DNA of 33,786 nt from Clostridiales bacterium (lineage in GTDB: Bacteria; Bacillota; Clostridia; Oscillospirales; Oscillospiraceae). The notes below the pieces were generated by a model. It saw only the letters and a list, made by a program, of their open reading frames with translations, made no database searches and had not been told where the DNA came from. The stretch spans positions 1 to 33,786 of the forward strand of contig JAJQCW010000074.1 in NCBI GenBank assembly GCA_021202515.1, read 5' to 3'. Each line of letters starts with the position of its first letter. The first letter of the stretch is position 1. Below are positions 14,252-20,749 of the stretch, piece by piece. The position numbers and the translations under genes are program-made.

Positions 14252-14638
14252 TTATTCCCGCTTGTAAAGCGTTTCTTTGTTCCTCAACAGACGCCGCCAT
14301 TCCTTTTCTTTCACTTTTTGGAATGTAATGATCGAGTTTTTGTAGTTTTCGGGGTCTTTTGATGTTTTTAGACGAAGAATCAAACGGTGGTTCTTTCCAT
14401 TTTCTTCGATTTGCCTTAGAACGATGGCGGTATTCGGTTTTTCGGAGCGGATAATATAATCCGGGTCATGAATGATAGCTGCCGCCCATCGCTCACAAAT
14501 TTCATAATCGTCCGGGTGTCGCTCTTTAATATGCTCTATCTGTTTTTCCGTGATAACGACTTCATCTGTGGCAATGTCGGTCGTAACACATTGGTACAGC
14601 TCCGGGTCAAGTCTGCAAACCTGGCGCACATCCGGCAC
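14252..14638 (-). CDS. PBECR-type (barnase/EndoU/ColicinE5-D/RelE-like) nuclease
   Basis: This 128-residue protein matches the phage-borne 'barnase-EndoU-ColicinE5/D-RelE' nuclease superfamily. The segments TDEVVITEKQIEHIKERHP, DPDYIIRSEKPNTAIVLRQI, NHRLILRLKT and NSIITFQKVKEKEWRRL, with LLRNKETLYKR at the end, are the family's conserved order; the His, Lys and Arg residues are likely active-site residues. Members are found free-standing or fused to phage head proteins and are predicted RNases. The start is a GTG with a poor ribosome site. It abuts a truncated toxin copy, so the 5' end may have been altered by recombination. Confidence 0.7.
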   Translation of the reverse strand: MPDVRQVCRLDPELYQCVTTDIATDEVVITEKQIEHIKERHPDDYEICERWAAAIIHDPDYIIRSEKPNTAIVLRQIEENGKNHRLILRLKTSKDPENYKNSIITFQKVKEKEWRRLLRNKETLYKRE

Positions 14639-14652
14639 CTCATCTCTGTCTG

Positions 14653-14721
14653 ATGCTTTGTTTGGTACGCATCGGCTTGTGTGGGTTGTTTTTGACGATT
14701 TATTACAATAAAAAGAAGTAA
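14653..14721 (+). pseudogene. Truncated holin-like toxin, copy B
   Basis: The frame from 14653 encodes 22 residues. Its last 20 match the end of the copy C peptide (GLCGLFLTIYYN then KKK), with an Arg placed in the membrane segment and one Asn lost. The first third and its promoter are missing, replaced by the upstream region of the PBECR gene. It is probably inactive. Confidence 0.65.
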
Positions 14722-14802
14722 CCGCCCCAGCCTTCCGAGCGGGCGGTTACTTCTCGTAACTTAACTCCGGGCGCAAACCGTTGTCAGACAACGCCCTTGC
14801 CA
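14709..14802 (-). ncRNA. Predicted antisense antitoxin RNA, copy B
   Basis: The promoter is TTGACG (complement of 14832-14837), 17 bp, TATAAT (complement of 14809-14814). The RNA ends at the hairpin 14716-14752 (AAGTAACCGCCC with GGGCGGTTACTT) followed by a U-rich run on the minus strand. It lacks an intact toxin partner in cis but could act on copy C, with which it shares the hairpin. Confidence 0.65.
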
Positions 14803-14852
14803 TGCTTTATTATACGGCCCATGTGAGCCGCCGTCAAGCCTTTTCTGAGGGC

Positions 14853-14881
14853 TTGCTTTTTGTCGTTTCCTGTGGTATTCT
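14853..14881 (+). promoter_or_regulatory. Toxin promoter, copy C
   Basis: TTGCTT (14853-14858), 17 bp, TATTCT (14876-14881) with a TGG extension. The -35, spacing and -10 equal those of copy A. It leaves a leader of about 100 nt, in which GCCCCC (14960-14965) can pair either with GGGGGC at 14945-14950 or with the ribosome site GGGGGC at 14978-14983. Confidence 0.65.
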
Positions 14882-14990
14882 GTCAATGGCCCCTTGTGGG
14901 CCAGGGCGCTGTCCATTATACGGCGGCGGTTTGCTCCCTTCATCGGGGGCAGCTTCTTTGCCCCCGTTCGCAAGAAAGGGGGCGCTGCTT

Positions 14991-15083
14991 ATGACGACTT
15001 CGGAATTTTATCAATTCTGTTTGGTAATCATCGGCTTGTGTGGGTTGTTTCTGACAATCTATTACAATAACAAAAAGAAGTAA
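14991..15083 (+). CDS. Holin-like type I toxin peptide, copy C
   Basis: A 30-residue peptide that begins MTTSEFYQF, has one hydrophobic segment (CLVIIGLCGLFLTIYY) and ends NNKKK. This is the pattern of the Firmicutes 'putative holin-like toxin' family, related to TxpA/BsrG-type peptides, which insert in the membrane and depolarise it or disturb the envelope. AAAGGGGG precedes the ATG by seven bases. The stop codon lies at the foot of a strong hairpin (15078-15113) that is also the end of the opposing antisense RNA. It is the intact member of a partly duplicated array. Confidence 0.8.
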   Translation: MTTSEFYQFCLVIIGLCGLFLTIYYNNKKK

Positions 15084-15164
15084 CCGCCCCAGCCTTCCGA
15101 GCGGGCGGTTACTTCTCGTAACTTAACTCCGGGAGCTGACCGTTGTCGGGCAGCGCCTGTTTCT
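15072..15164 (-). ncRNA. Predicted antisense antitoxin RNA, copy C
   Basis: The promoter is TTGACA (complement of 15195-15200), 18 bp, TATAAT (complement of 15171-15176). The RNA of about 90 nt would overlap the 3' end of the toxin message, including its last codons, and end at the shared hairpin 15078-15113 followed by a U run. This matches the 3'-overlap arrangement of txpA/RatA. Confidence 0.75.
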
Positions 15165-15200
15165 ATGTTTATTATACGGCCCCGGCGGGGCTTGTGTCAA

Positions 15201-15321
15201 GCCTTTTCTGAGGGCTTGCTTTTTGCTGCCCTCAGTGGTGTTTGGGCCAGGGCGGTGGCGGTGGGGTTCCCCTGCAACCAGCGACCACGCCGGTTCAAAG
15301 GATTACCCAACAAATTCCATA
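15201..15321 (+). other. Relic of a fourth toxin cassette (copy D) and empty spacer
   Basis: After the copy C antisense promoter, CCTTTTCTGAGGGCTTGC repeats the start of the copy C promoter region. A TTGCTT box remains (15216-15221), but the -10 has decayed to TGTTTG and no peptide follows. The bases from about 15260 to 15321 show nothing else. Confidence 0.5.
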
Positions 15322-15349
15322 ATTGCACATTGCACATTGCTAATTGCTC
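15322..15349 (+). repeat. 7-nt repeat ATTGCAC/ATTGCTA
   Basis: Four tandem heptamers (ATTGCAC, ATTGCAC, ATTGCTA, ATTGCTC) at the 3' end of thiE. The same family lies at the 3' end of thiF (18062-18109). Confidence 0.75.
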
Positions 15350-15902
15350 ACAGCCTCATAAACCCGGACATCATGCAGCCCCCCGCCGCGCCGCAGGCCA
15401 GCAGCTCCGGCAGCCGGTCCCGCGTCACCCCGCCGATGGCCCAGACCGGGACAGTCGAGCGGTCGCAGACCGCCCGCAGCAGTTCCAGCCCCTTGCCGGG
15501 GAGACCCGGTTTGCAGCCGGTCTCGTAGATGTTGCCGAGGAAGAGGTACGTCACCCCCAGGGACAGCGCCTCCTCCACCTGCGCCAGGCTGTGGCAGGAG
15601 GTCCCCAGTTGTTCCCAATCGCCGGGATTTGGAAGCGCCCGGAGCCGGGGCAGGGGCAGATGGAGACAGCGGATACCCAGCGCCTGCGCCGCCTCTGGGT
15701 GGCCGTGGAGGATGAGGGGCACGTCTGCCCTCTGGCAAACCTCCTGCACCTGCCGGGCAAGGGCGAGGTAGTCGGCTGGGGACAGGTCTTTTTCCCGCAG
15801 CAGCACCGCCCTGGGCTGAGCCGCGCAGACCCGCCCCATTTGCTCCAGATAGTCCCGCTGGCACAGGGCGCGGTTGGTGACGGCGATCAGGCGGTCATAC
15901 AT
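15348..15902 (-). CDS. thiE: Thiamine phosphate synthase (ThiE/TenI family)
   Basis: A 184-residue TIM-barrel protein that joins HMP-pyrophosphate and thiazole phosphate to give thiamine phosphate, or acts as the related thiazole tautomerase TenI. The family marks are visible: AVLLREKDLSPADYLALA near the N-terminus, YLFLGNIYETGCKPGLPGKG for the phosphate-binding loop, and PVWAIGGVT. It is shorter than typical ThiE (about 210). It overlaps thiH by 8 bp and is the last gene of the operon. ThiE and TenI cannot be told apart here with certainty. The 3' end runs into a 7-nt repeat. Confidence 0.8.
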   Translation of the reverse strand: MYDRLIAVTNRALCQRDYLEQMGRVCAAQPRAVLLREKDLSPADYLALARQVQEVCQRADVPLILHGHPEAAQALGIRCLHLPLPRLRALPNPGDWEQLGTSCHSLAQVEEALSLGVTYLFLGNIYETGCKPGLPGKGLELLRAVCDRSTVPVWAIGGVTRDRLPELLACGAAGGCMMSGFMRL

Positions 15903-17157
15903 AGAGGTAGTCGTTCAGGACGGGCTGCAAGCCGCCCTCTTCCATGTCGTGGTACATCCGCTCAAAGCTGCGGTTGTCGTTGATCTCAAACTGCTCGTCC
16001 CCTACGTCGGCGTCCTGCTGGCCGCTGTACTTGGCCTCGTGGTCGCCAATGCCGGTGGACACCCCGGCGGACACCTTTGTGGCGCAAATCTTCGTGATGC
16101 CGTTGCGGAAGGAGAGGGATTCCCGGCTGGACACCGTGATGCCCACATAGGGCAGGAACAGCCGGTAGGCGCACAGCACCTGGCACAGCTCCCGTTCCCC
16201 CACGTCTCTGGGGTTGATTTTGTCGTTGTTGATGATGGGCCGCAGCCGGGGACAGCTCAGGCTCAGCTCCGCGTGGGGATAGCGCCGCTGGAGCAGGTAG
16301 ACGTGGAGGGCGCTGGCAAGGGCGTCCTTGCGGAAGTCGTCCAGCCCCAGCAGGGCGGAGAACCCGGCCCCCCGCATCCCGGCGCGAAGCGCCCGCTCCT
16401 GGGCGTCGAAGCGGTAGGGCCACACCCGCTTGTGGCCCAGCAGGTGGAGCTTTTCGTAGTGGTCGGGGTTGTAGGTCTCCTGGAACACGGTGACGTAGTC
16501 CACGCCGCACTCGTGGAGGTAGCAGTACTCGTCGGTGTTGACGGGGTAAATTTCAATGCCGATGTTGCGGAAGTACTTCCTGGCGATCTTCACCGCCTCC
16601 CCGATGTAGGTCAGGTCGGAGTACCTGCGGCTCTCCCCGGTGAGCATGAGGATTTCTTCCATGCCGGTGGAGGCGATGACCTGCATCTCCCGCTCGATCT
16701 CCTCGAAGGTCAGCTTCTTCCGGCGGATGTTGTTGTAGCAGTTGAAGCCGCAGTAAATGCAATAGTTCTGGCAGTAGTTGGCGATGTACAGGGGCGTGAA
16801 GATGTACACCGTGTTGCCGAAGTGCTTGCGGGTCTCGTCCTCGGCTTTCCGGGCCATTTCCTCCAGGAAGGGGGCGGCGGCAGGGGAGAGCAGCGCCTTG
16901 AAGTCCTCCACGCTGACCCGGTCATGGCTCAGCGCCCGCCGCACATCGGCGGCGGTGTAGCGGTCATAGTCGTAGGCGGCGAACTCCCGCAGCACGACGT
17001 CCTTCACGTCGGAGTCCAGCACCTCCATGCCCGGCAGATACTGCATGTGGTCGGAGCGGGCAGAGGGGTCGTTTTCCAACTGGTGCTTGCGCTTCAGGGC
17101 CTCCGGGGGCAGTTGGTCGCTGTCGATAAAATAAACCTGGCTTTCTTCGTCGATCAT
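15895..17157 (-). CDS. thiH: 2-iminoacetate synthase ThiH (radical SAM tyrosine lyase)
   Basis: A 420-residue radical SAM enzyme that splits tyrosine into dehydroglycine and p-cresol for the thiazole ring, the route used by anaerobes in place of ThiO. The [4Fe-4S] motif is CQNYCIYCGF (CX3CX2C). The LTGE segment follows, and GLDDFRKDALA and PRLRPIINNDKINPRDVGERE-type segments are in the expected C-terminal places. Length is slightly above the usual 370-380. AGGAGGGGCAAGAG precedes the ATG. It lies 13 bp after thiG and overlaps thiE by 8 bp. Confidence 0.95.
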   Translation of the reverse strand: MIDEESQVYFIDSDQLPPEALKRKHQLENDPSARSDHMQYLPGMEVLDSDVKDVVLREFAAYDYDRYTAADVRRALSHDRVSVEDFKALLSPAAAPFLEEMARKAEDETRKHFGNTVYIFTPLYIANYCQNYCIYCGFNCYNNIRRKKLTFEEIEREMQVIASTGMEEILMLTGESRRYSDLTYIGEAVKIARKYFRNIGIEIYPVNTDEYCYLHECGVDYVTVFQETYNPDHYEKLHLLGHKRVWPYRFDAQERALRAGMRGAGFSALLGLDDFRKDALASALHVYLLQRRYPHAELSLSCPRLRPIINNDKINPRDVGERELCQVLCAYRLFLPYVGITVSSRESLSFRNGITKICATKVSAGVSTGIGDHEAKYSGQQDADVGDEQFEINDNRSFERMYHDMEEGGLQPVLNDYLYV

Positions 17158-17170
17158 CTCTTGCCCCTCC

Positions 17171-17944
17171 TTACCGCAGGAACCCGGTCAGCGGGTCGGA
17201 AGCGCTGCCGCCCCGGGCCAGCACGGGACCCATGCCGGTGATATAGGCGGCGCGGCCCGCTTCGATGGCCTGGCGGAAGGCGTAAGCCATGGCGGGCACG
17301 TCCCCGGCGGTGGCGATGGCGGTGTTGGCCATGACCGCCGCGGCTCCCATCTCCATGGCCTCGCACGCCTGGGAGGGCTTGCCAATGCCCGCGTCCACGA
17401 TGATGGGCAGGTCAATTTCGTCGATGAGGATTTGAATGAACTCTTTGGTGGCGAGGCCCTTGTTGCTGCCGATGGGGGAGGCCAGAGGCATGACGGCGGC
17501 GGCTCCGGCGCTTTGCAGGTCGCGGGCCACGTTCAGGTCGGGGTACATGTAGGGCAGCACCACAAAGCCCTCTTTCGCCAAAATCTCGGTGCATTTCACG
17601 GTCTCGTAGTTGTCGGGCAGCAGGTACTTGGAGTCGTGCATGATCTCCACCTTGACGAAGTCGCCGCAGCCCATTTCCCGGCTCAGCCGGGCGATGCGCA
17701 CGGCCTCCTGGGCGTTGCGCGCCCCGGAGGTGTTGGGCAGGAGGGTGACCCCCTTGGGGATGAAGTCCAGGATGTTCTCCTCCTTTTTGGTGTTGGCCCG
17801 GCGCAGGGCCAGGGTGATGATCTCCGCGCCGCCCTGCTCCACGGCGGCCTTGATGAGGTTCAGGTTGTACTTCCCAGACCCCAGGATGAAGCGGCTGGTA
17901 AACTCCCTGCCGCCCAGAATCAGCTTGTCGTCTTTGTTGTTCAT
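17171..17944 (-). CDS. thiG: Thiazole synthase ThiG
   Basis: This 257-residue TIM barrel forms the thiazole phosphate ring from 1-deoxy-D-xylulose 5-phosphate, dehydroglycine and ThiS thiocarboxylate. Conserved parts are seen: the N-terminal [69 protein letters not shown] and [11 protein letters not shown] chose the ATG at 17944 because GGAGGAAAACATAC precedes it; a longer frame to 18070 has no support. A 142-bp gap separates it from thiF, unusually wide for this operon and partly filled by a 7-nt repeat. Confidence 0.96.
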   Translation of the reverse strand: MNNKDDKLILGGREFTSRFILGSGKYNLNLIKAAVEQGGAEIITLALRRANTKKEENILDFIPKGVTLLPNTSGARNAQEAVRIARLSREMGCGDFVKVEIMHDSKYLLPDNYETVKCTEILAKEGFVVLPYMYPDLNVARDLQSAGAAAVMPLASPIGSNKGLATKEFIQILIDEIDLPIIVDAGIGKPSQACEAMEMGAAAVMANTAIATAGDVPAMAYAFRQAIEAGRAAYITGMGPVLARGGSASDPLTGFLR

Positions 17945-18061
17945 GTATGTTTTCCTCCAGTTTGTTTTTCTATGTTTTGAAACTGCTTTCTGATGCAGAT
18001 TCCAGAGGTTTCCTTTTTCGGCAGCGTCCCAACCATGAAACAACGCCTGTAACCCCCGGTC

Positions 18062-18109
18062 ATTGCACATTGCACATTGCTAATTGCTAATTGCTAATTG
18101 CACATTGCG
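18062..18109 (+). repeat. 7-nt repeat ATTGCAC/ATTGCTA
   Basis: Seven tandem heptamers: ATTGCAC twice, ATTGCTA three times, ATTGCAC once, and a partial. The thiF stop codon (18087-18089) lies inside, so the last residues of ThiF are encoded by the repeat. Confidence 0.8.
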
Positions 18110-18737
18110 AAGCAATGAGCCGGATCACCTGATTGGCCTGCATCCCGGCGCACACCGCCACACGGGGGGCCATCAGGCCCAGCCCCTCCCCCACGTCGGA
18201 GGTACCGTCCCCACAGACGTAGAGCCGGGACAGCACCCGCCGGGTGCGGATGAGGTTTGCGTCCCCGTAGCCCGCCATGCCGTTGCCGGAGACGATGACG
18301 GTGTTGGGACACTCCTGCAAGAGGGTGTTCACCAGCATGGCCTTCTCCTCCGGCCGGTCAAAGGCTTCGCAGACGATGGGGTACGCGCCAAAGAGGGCGG
18401 CGGCGTTGTCCTCCGTCACCCGGCCCTGCCAGGTCTGGATGTCCAGATAGGGATTGATCTCCCGCAGGATGGAGGGGAGAGCTTCGGTCTTGTACTGGCC
18501 CAGATGGGGGATGCGGTAAGCCTGCCGGTTCAGGTTGGTGATATCCACCCGGTCAAAGTCCACCAGCAGCATATGTCCCACCCCGGAGCGGGCCAGCATG
18601 ACCGCCAGGTTGGAGCCGAGGCCCCCCAGCCCCGCCACCGCCACCCGCGCGGCGGACGCCGCCTGGTGGAACGAGGGGGGAAAGCGTTGGTCAAAGGCCC
18701 GGTCCAGTTCTTCCTTCGTGGGGACCACGTCAGCCAC
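18087..18737 (-). CDS. thiF: ThiS adenylyltransferase ThiF
   Basis: A 216-residue E1-like enzyme that adenylates the ThiS C-terminus so that sulfur can be transferred to it. The nucleotide loop VAGLGGLGSNLAVMLARSG is followed by LVDFDRVDITNLNRQ, the classic ThiF/MoeB pattern, then LPSILREINPYL. It is of the short clostridial type without MoeB's zinc-binding C-terminus. It overlaps thiS by 8 bp. The last seven or so residues (ASQCAISN) are read from the 7-nt repeat, so the C-terminus is probably not conserved. Confidence 0.93.
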   Translation of the reverse strand: MADVVPTKEELDRAFDQRFPPSFHQAASAARVAVAGLGGLGSNLAVMLARSGVGHMLLVDFDRVDITNLNRQAYRIPHLGQYKTEALPSILREINPYLDIQTWQGRVTEDNAAALFGAYPIVCEAFDRPEEKAMLVNTLLQECPNTVIVSGNGMAGYGDANLIRTRRVLSRLYVCGDGTSDVGEGLGLMAPRVAVCAGMQANQVIRLIASQCAISN

Positions 18738-18924
18738 CTCCTACGAATTGCACGATCTCCACCGTGTCGCCGTCCTGGAGCAGTTCGGTCTCATAGTTGG
18801 ACTTGGGGATGATTTCCAGGTTCCGCTCCACCGCCACGTATTGGGCGCGGTAGCCCGCCCGTTCCAGGTAGTGGGCGACGCTCTCCCCGGCGGCGGCGAC
18901 AGGTTCTCCGTTGATAGTCACCAC
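18730..18924 (-). CDS. thiS: Sulfur carrier protein ThiS
   Basis: A 64-residue ubiquitin-fold sulfur carrier. The N-terminal MVTINGEPV strand, the middle VAVERNLEIIP and the end DTVEIVQFVGGG match the family, including the C-terminal Gly-Gly that receives the thiocarboxylate. The start is one of two adjacent GTG codons after GGAGGTGGAAGTGCT. It is the first gene of thiS-thiF-thiG-thiH-thiE. No thiC or thiD is in the window. Confidence 0.95.
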   Translation of the reverse strand: MVTINGEPVAAAGESVAHYLERAGYRAQYVAVERNLEIIPKSNYETELLQDGDTVEIVQFVGGG

Positions 18925-18947
18925 AGCACTTCCACCTCCTTATGCGC

Positions 18948-19018
18948 AAAAAAAGCGCCACGAAAGATCACACCCGATAGGTGGTGTGCCCCTTCGTGAC
19001 GCTTTTTGCGTTCACTGT
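18948..19018 (-). promoter_or_regulatory. thi operon leader with terminator-like hairpin
   Basis: On the minus strand AAAAAGCGTCACGAA pairs with TTCGTGGCGCTTTTT to make a stem of about 15 bp that ends in seven U, just seven bases before the thiS ribosome site. The apical part (about 19 nt) can form an ACACC/GGGTGT hairpin. This looks like an attenuator. The conserved TPP riboswitch words (CTGAGA, ACC.TGAACCTGATCTGG) are absent. A 'thiS' RNA motif has been described upstream of thiS genes in Firmicutes; whether this is one cannot be told by eye. Confidence 0.6.
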
Positions 19019-19023
19019 CCTGT

Positions 19024-19052
19024 AAGATATCACAAAACGGTCCGGCTGTCAA
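19024..19052 (-). promoter_or_regulatory. Promoter of the thi operon
   Basis: TTGACA (complement of 19047-19052), 17 bp, TATCTT (complement of 19024-19029), leading to a leader of about 93 nt before thiS. Confidence 0.75.
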
Positions 19053-19109
19053 GCGCGGCGGCGGCGTTTTTTTCGCGGCTTCGAAAAAACATAAAACAAA
19101 GTCCCCCAA

Positions 19110-19132
19110 ACACTTGCAAAGTGTGGTATACT
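19110..19132 (+). promoter_or_regulatory. Extended -10 promoter with palindromic operator
   Basis: TGGTATACT at 19124-19132 is an extended -10. A perfect palindrome ACACTT-GCA-AAGTGT (19110-19124) overlaps its upstream edge, where a repressor would block or an activator would contact polymerase. No good -35 is seen. Confidence 0.5.
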
Positions 19133-19199
19133 ATAAAAAGAGGCCCCGGCGGAATCGCCGCGACCGCTAAAACGCACACAGAACAGGAGGAACGATCAT

Positions 19200-20651
19200 A
19201 TGAGTACACAACAAGCGCCGCCCGGCGCAGAGGAAAAGCGAAAAACATTGACATCGCTGGAAGAACTGGGAAACCTGCTCCCCACAGAGGAGGCCGAACC
19301 GCTGCCTGTCTACGACCACAAAAACACATACAATCTGGTCGCCCTGATGATGTATCTGGTGGGGGTGGAGTACCGCCACTTCGAGGCCCACGACCCGCAG
19401 CTCACCGAGAACTTCCAAAAGCACGACCAAAACAAAAACGCCCGCATCATCCGCAACCTGTGCAGAATACGGACGGCGCTGGAGCAGGGGTACTCCCAAA
19501 TCCGTTCGGCGTTTCTGTACGACCTGAAAAACCTGTCCTCCCTGCCCAAGCTCATCCCCACGGAAGCCGTGAACGGCCTGCTGGCGGACGGCGTCGACCT
19601 GCAAAGCACCAAGCCGGACGTCAACCAGTACATCATGACCATCAACCGGGAGCTATCCAACCGCATCAACAACGTCAAAGACCTGTTCCCGGAGTGGGTG
19701 CGCTGGGAGTACATCCGCCCGCTGTTCCTCATGCCCAACGGCTTCAAAAAGGAAGGAATCAAGGCCGCAGGGGACTACTACAACACCAATCGAAACCGCT
19801 ACCCCTACCAGTGTTATATGAACTGGGACCGGGACGGCTGCGGGAACATCCTGAACTCCGATTACAAATTTGTCCGGCTGCTCTATGAGAAGTACGGCGA
19901 CAGCTTCGAGGACAAAAGCCTGGTCCGTGGAGCAGGCGACCAGAAGATGGACGACCTGTACGACTTCATCAGCCGCAGCGAAAAGACCCTCATCGTGGTG
20001 GACTGCGAAAACAGCGACCCGGTCAAGCTGGCGGCGGTGCTGTCCAGCCTCAACGCCGCCCAGAAAAACTCCATCCACAAAATCATGCTCTTCGATTCCG
20101 ATTACACCACGGCGGCGTGGACGACCCTCTGTCAGATGGGCCTGCCTGCGGAGTACAACACGGAACACATCGTGGTGGGCAGGATTTACGAGCACAAATC
20201 CCAGGTGGACATGACCCTGGCGGCCAACACCTGCCGGGAGGTCTACCTGAACCAGGTGGATTCGGTGATTTTGGTCTCCAGCGACAGCGACTATTGGGCG
20301 CTCATTCAGTCGCTGCCCGGTATCCGCTTCCTGGTCATGCTGGAAAAGGCCAAAAGCGGCCTGCAAATCCGAAACGCCCTGGAGAGCCAGGGCCGCCCCT
20401 ACTGCTTCATCGACGACTTCTGCACCGGGGCCACCTACGCCATCAAAACCAAAACGATCCTGTCGGAGGTGCAAAACCGGCTGGACGAGGCGGTGAACCT
20501 CAACGCAAAAACCATGCTGGAGGAGGCGTTCCGCAGCACGTGGGTGCAGATGAGCGACAGGGAAAAGGAGAATTTTTACAACCGGCACCTGAAAACCATG
20601 CGGCTGAAAATCGCCCAGGACGGTCAGATCCGCATCGTGGTGGGGGAGTAA
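19200..20651 (+). CDS. NYN-domain (PIN-like) nuclease with unknown N-terminal domain
   Basis: This 483-residue protein has a central NYN/PIN-like ribonuclease domain at about residues 260-400. The acidic metal-binding residues are in order: D268 and N271 in VVDCEN, D337 in VDMTLAANTC, and D362/D364 in SSDSDYWALI. The N-terminal 230 residues are soluble, rich in Asn and aromatic residues (NTYNLVALMMYLVGVEYRHFE, DYYNTNRNRYPYQCYMNWD), and match no family I know. The C-terminal 70 residues are helical. AGGAGGAACGATCAT precedes the ATG. It stands alone between the thi operon and a convergent flavodoxin gene. RNA cleavage is a family-based inference; a defence or RNA-turnover role is open. Confidence 0.75.
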   Translation: MSTQQAPPGAEEKRKTLTSLEELGNLLPTEEAEPLPVYDHKNTYNLVALMMYLVGVEYRHFEAHDPQLTENFQKHDQNKNARIIRNLCRIRTALEQGYSQIRSAFLYDLKNLSSLPKLIPTEAVNGLLADGVDLQSTKPDVNQYIMTINRELSNRINNVKDLFPEWVRWEYIRPLFLMPNGFKKEGIKAAGDYYNTNRNRYPYQCYMNWDRDGCGNILNSDYKFVRLLYEKYGDSFEDKSLVRGAGDQKMDDLYDFISRSEKTLIVVDCENSDPVKLAAVLSSLNAAQKNSIHKIMLFDSDYTTAAWTTLCQMGLPAEYNTEHIVVGRIYEHKSQVDMTLAANTCREVYLNQVDSVILVSSDSDYWALIQSLPGIRFLVMLEKAKSGLQIRNALESQGRPYCFIDDFCTGATYAIKTKTILSEVQNRLDEAVNLNAKTMLEEAFRSTWVQMSDREKENFYNRHLKTMRLKIAQDGQIRIVVGE

Positions 20652-20685
20652 CGCCGACCCAATAAATATAGGTTTATACACAAAC

Positions 20686-20721
20686 AGCGCCGGTCAGCCC
20701 GTTGGTGAGCTGACCGGCGCT
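20686..20721. terminator. Hairpin between convergent genes
   Basis: A perfect 13-bp stem (AGCGCCGGTCAGC with GCTGACCGGCGCT) lies between the ends of the NYN gene and the flavodoxin gene. U runs are weak on both strands, so it may act as a bidirectional terminator or 3' stabiliser. Confidence 0.6.
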
Positions 20722-20749
20722 TGCGTTGGGTGCTTGGGGCAGGGGAGTT

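Noticed and set aside
18925-19020. TPP riboswitch before thiS
   Set aside because: The conserved TPP words are absent on both strands. A terminator-like leader hairpin is reported instead.
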